From Proteiniphilum sp. UBA5283 (lineage in GTDB: Bacteria; Bacteroidota; Bacteroidia; Bacteroidales; Dysgonomonadaceae), in the NCBI GenBank assembly GCA_002408485.1, contig DHSP01000011.1, forward strand, positions 32,819-42,498: a stretch of 9,680 nt of DNA. The letters are read 5' to 3'. Positions within the stretch are counted from its first letter, which is position 1. Every line of letters starts with the position of its first letter. Below are positions 7,285 through 9,680 of this stretch, in pieces. The translations under genes were made by a program, and so were the position numbers. Below the pieces are notes generated by a model. That model was not told where the DNA came from. It did no database searches and worked only from the letters and a program-made list of their open reading frames with translations.

Positions 7285-7367
7285 CTTCGGGAAGCGATCC
7301 TACCCATCCATCGCCCCCCAACATCCGGCAGTAGCAGGATTTGCAGACGAAAATCAAATAATATCCT

Positions 7368-7892
7368 ATGATACAGATTCACGAGACAACCATTCTTGAA
7401 GCCGCCGAAAAGGGCATGAACGAATTTTTAAACGTGTTCACCGATGCCTATCTTAAGGCCGTTGGCGGAGATATTACGGCAGAGAACATTGGGCTGCTGA
7501 ACGGGTATCAGCACACGCTGCTGGCGTTTCGTTTTTTCTCGGAGGAGGTGAACGAAGGCGGCTTTGTGCAGCTCATCCAGAACGGCTACGGCGGGTATAT
7601 TTTCAACAACCCCGTGGCCAAAGCGCTGAAGCTGATGGGCGCAAAAGGCTTGTCGAAGATCCTCTACAAAGCCAAGGAGATCTACGATGCCCACCGCGAG
7701 GAGTTGGAACGGGAAACCACCGACGAGGAGTTCACCGCCATGTATGTCGATTTTGAGCAGTTCGACGAGCTGGAGGAGAAGTTCTTCTACATTGAAGAAG
7801 AGGAGACCGCCATCATTGCCCAGTATGTGGATGAACATCTGGAAGATTTTGCGGGGCCGCCATTGATCGAAATCACCGGGGCCTCAACATGA
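7368..7892 (+). CDS. DMP19/DUF4375-family acidic protein (putative DNA mimic)
   Basis: A 174-residue protein that I assign to the DMP19-like family (PF14300, DUF4375) from the segment EVNEGGFVQLIQNGYGGYIFNN (60-81) followed by AKALKLMGAKGLSKIL and KAKEIYDAHREELE. The family is named for Neisseria DMP19, reported to mimic DNA and block a transcription factor from binding DNA. This protein is very acidic: I count 34 Asp/Glu against 12 Lys/Arg, with the acid density highest at 110-160. No signal peptide or membrane segment is seen. Its TGA overlaps the ATG of the AmmeMemoRadiSam B-A gene in an ATGA arrangement, so the two are co-transcribed and probably translationally coupled. That coupling suggests a linked role, but DNA mimicry has not been shown for most relatives and the partner here is unknown. 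Confidence 0.85.
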   Translation: MIQIHETTILEAAEKGMNEFLNVFTDAYLKAVGGDITAENIGLLNGYQHTLLAFRFFSEEVNEGGFVQLIQNGYGGYIFNNPVAKALKLMGAKGLSKILYKAKEIYDAHREELERETTDEEFTAMYVDFEQFDELEEKFFYIEEEETAIIAQYVDEHLEDFAGPPLIEITGAST

Positions 7893-9391
7893 TGCTCCGA
7901 AGTTTGTTTAAAGAAAAAAAACGGAATATGGAAAACATCAGCACAGACAGAAAGCCCGCCGTTGCCGGACAGTTTTATCCGGTGAACGCAGAGATGTTGC
8001 AGGAAGAGGTCGGCAGTTACTTCCGAGCTGCCGTTGAAAAAAAGCACGACCACGTACGGGCCATTATCAGCCCGCATGCAGGGTACATCTTTTCGGGGAA
8101 GGTCGCTGCGTCGGCGTATCGCCAGGTCGACGAAAATGCACGGTATAAGCTTGTGTTTATCCTGGCATCGTCGCATCATTTTCATTTCGACGGAGCATCG
8201 GTATACTGCGACGGTGATTACCTCATGCCGTATGGCACCGAGACGGTAGACAGGGAAGTAGCCAGGAGCCTTGTGAAGAGCCACCCCGGACTTTTCACCG
8301 ACGACCCCCTCCCCCATATGAAAGAGCACTCCATTGAGGTACAGCTTCCGTTTTTACATTACAGGCTGCGAAACCGTTATGCCATAGTCCCCATTATCCT
8401 TGGCACCTCCGATTCCGAGACATGCCATCGTCTTGCCCAGGCGTTGAAGCCTTTTCTAACAAAAGGCAATTTGTTTGTTGTCAGCACCGACTTTTCGCAT
8501 TACCCCGATTACCACAGCGCCACGTCGGTCGATGCGGCCACAGAGCAAGCCATCCTGCAGAACGATCCCCAAAAACTTCTCGACACGTTGTCCGAAAACA
8601 AGCAGAAGCAGATCGGCAACCTGCTCACCAGCTTGTGTGGGTGGACGTCGGTGCTCACGCTGTTATACATGACCGGCAACGACCCCCGGTATGCATACCA
8701 CGGGGTGGAATACCGCAATTCGGGCGACGAGAAGATGTATGGCGACCATCACCAGGTGGTAGGCTATTGGTCCATTGCGCTGACGGAGAACATCGTTTCC
8801 GCAAAGAAAGAGTTTTCTCTCACGGAGTGCGATAAAGCCGCGCTGCTTGGAGAAGCGCGCAGCACCCTTGAAAAGCTTTTCACGGGGAAGGAATCTTCTT
8901 CACCCGGCACAAGCGGTTGTTCCGATGCGGTGAATGCACCTTGCGGCGCTTTTGTCACCCTCCACAACCGGGGAAAGCTCCGCGGATGCATAGGCATGGT
9001 ATCGGCTCACGATCCGTTGGTGAAGACAGTGCACGACATGGCCATCTCGGCGGCGAAAAGCGACTACCGGTTTTCCCCCGTGACGGCCGAAGAGTTGGAT
9101 CAAATTGACATTGAGATCTCCGTTCTGTCGCCCCTGAAAAAGATCAAAGACGTGTCGGAAATAGAACTGAGGAAGCACGGCATCTACATTGTGCAAGGCC
9201 GCTCCAGCGGTATTTTTCTACCCCAGGTAGCCGAAGAAACAGGCTGGGATCTGGAAAACTACCTCGGCCACTGCGCCCGCGACAAAGCCGGCATTGGGTG
9301 GGACGGCTGGAAGCAAGCCACCGTATATACCTTCACCGCGACCGTTTTTGGGGAAAAAGAACATCGTCCCGACAGCACAAGACATCGCTAA
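7889..9391 (+). CDS. amrB-amrA: AmmeMemoRadiSam system protein B-A fusion (MEMO1-like plus AMMECR1-like)
   Basis: A 500-residue fusion of two components of the AmmeMemoRadiSam system, whose biochemical role is unsolved. Residues about 20-300 are the MEMO1-like B domain, opening with RKPAVAGQFYP and carrying SPHAGY (H63), SSHH (H96/H97), STDFSHYP (D201) and SLCGW (C250). The two His and one Cys correspond to the iron ligands reported for human MEMO1 (H49, H81, C244). Residues about 310-490 are the AMMECR1-like A domain, with the signature LRGCIG at 364-369, followed by the FSPVTAEEL, IDIEISVLSPL and LPQVAEETGWD blocks. Residues about 303-350 join the two domains. The first ATG (7889) overlaps the upstream stop. 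An alternative ATG at 7928 gives the more usual family N-terminus and follows an A-rich stretch, so the 13-residue basic extension may not be made. The radical SAM partner gene ends one base beyond it on the other strand. Confidence 0.95.
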   Translation: MMLRSLFKEKKRNMENISTDRKPAVAGQFYPVNAEMLQEEVGSYFRAAVEKKHDHVRAIISPHAGYIFSGKVAASAYRQVDENARYKLVFILASSHHFHFDGASVYCDGDYLMPYGTETVDREVARSLVKSHPGLFTDDPLPHMKEHSIEVQLPFLHYRLRNRYAIVPIILGTSDSETCHRLAQALKPFLTKGNLFVVSTDFSHYPDYHSATSVDAATEQAILQNDPQKLLDTLSENKQKQIGNLLTSLCGWTSVLTLLYMTGNDPRYAYHGVEYRNSGDEKMYGDHHQVVGYWSIALTENIVSAKKEFSLTECDKAALLGEARSTLEKLFTGKESSSPGTSGCSDAVNAPCGAFVTLHNRGKLRGCIGMVSAHDPLVKTVHDMAISAAKSDYRFSPVTAEELDQIDIEISVLSPLKKIKDVSEIELRKHGIYIVQGRSSGIFLPQVAEETGWDLENYLGHCARDKAGIGWDGWKQATVYTFTATVFGEKEHRPDSTRHR

Positions 9392-9392
9392 C

Positions 9393-9680
9393 TTATCCCC
9401 AGACACCCGCAATTGTTTCGCCACACACGCAGCATTTCCCTTCTGCCAGCCGGTTTGTTGTCACGTCGAACCCTTGCCGTTCCACCAGCAAGGTGTGGCA
9501 ATGAGGGCAAAACGTATTTTCACCCCGAAGATGCGGCAAGTTACCGATATACACATACCTTATCCCCGCACGTTCAGCAATTTCCTTTGCCTGCAGCAGC
9601 AACTTTTCGGAAGTTGCCGGCCGGTCGGTCAGCCTGTATGTAGGAAAGAACCGGCTAAAGTGCAGCGGCGTATCAGAGAA
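9393..9680 (-). CDS. amrS: AmmeMemoRadiSam system radical SAM enzyme, C-terminal part only
   Basis: The last 95 residues of the radical SAM component of the AmmeMemoRadiSam system; the gene runs off the right edge, so the CxxxCxxC iron-sulfur motif of the core is not visible. The frame opens at the edge with the family stretch DTPLHFSRFFPTYRL, then AKEIAERAGIRYVYIGN, then a four-cysteine module (CPHC and CVCG, about 22 residues apart) that looks like a zinc-ribbon or rubredoxin-like metal site, ending IAGVWG. This ending is typical of the family. Relatives look like activases of the pyruvate formate-lyase activating type, but no substrate is established. The gene converges on the B-A fusion with a single base between the stops, so the three components are adjacent but not in one operon. 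Confidence 0.93.
   Translation of the reverse strand, partial: FSDTPLHFSRFFPTYRLTDRPATSEKLLLQAKEIAERAGIRYVYIGNLPHLRGENTFCPHCHTLLVERQGFDVTTNRLAEGKCCVCGETIAGVWG

Noticed and set aside
7284..7295. Small inverted repeat GCTTCGGGAAGC in the DMP19 leader.
   Set aside because: A stem of only 4-5 bp with a tiny loop and no T-tract is too weak to call a terminator or riboswitch.
5495..7399. A 634-codon plus-strand open frame spanning the amidohydrolase and DUF1015 genes.
   Set aside because: It is antisense to two genes with full conserved motifs and runs through their intergenic gap and the divergent promoter region; its translation is His- and Val-rich with no recognisable domain.

Overview
The window looks like chromosomal DNA from a member of the Bacteroidota, most likely Bacteroidales. 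The reasons are the GH92/GH125 mannosidase pair, start sites with no Shine-Dalgarno sequence, AT-rich leaders carrying TAnnTTTG-type -7 boxes, and protein families common in that order. GC content is moderate (about half by eye), so a Dysgonomonadaceae-like host is possible, but genus cannot be settled from this sequence. No rRNA, tRNA, insertion sequence, CRISPR array or phage gene was seen. The window is almost fully coding and has no gene-free stretch over 300 bp.

Left part (1-4570): the end of an RlpA-like double-psi beta-barrel protein (+) runs tail to tail into a minus-strand group read right to left. That group is an Lrp/AsnC regulator, a GH125 exo-alpha-1,6-mannosidase with a Tat-type leader, and a GH92 alpha-mannosidase with a Sec signal peptide. 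The two mannosidases are 10 bp apart and surely co-transcribed; the regulator lies 40 bp upstream. GH92 retains the residues that I recall as setting alpha-1,2 specificity in BT3990. The pair could therefore strip alpha-1,2-linked mannose and then alpha-1,6-linked mannose from mannan or high-mannose glycans. No SusC/SusD transporter pair is present in the window.

Middle part (4685-7168): a DUF1015 protein of unknown function is followed on the minus strand by an M20D-type amidohydrolase, probably in one transcript starting from a good promoter at about 7215-7245.

Right part (7368-9680): a divergent plus-strand pair begins with a very acidic DMP19/DUF4375-family protein. Its stop codon overlaps the start of a 500-residue fusion of AmmeMemoRadiSam system proteins B (MEMO1-like) and A (AMMECR1-like). 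One base beyond that gene lies the stop of the system's radical SAM enzyme, on the opposite strand and cut by the window edge. All three parts of this conserved but functionally unsolved system are thus side by side, with two fused and the DMP19 protein apparently translationally coupled to them. This is the most interesting part of the window.
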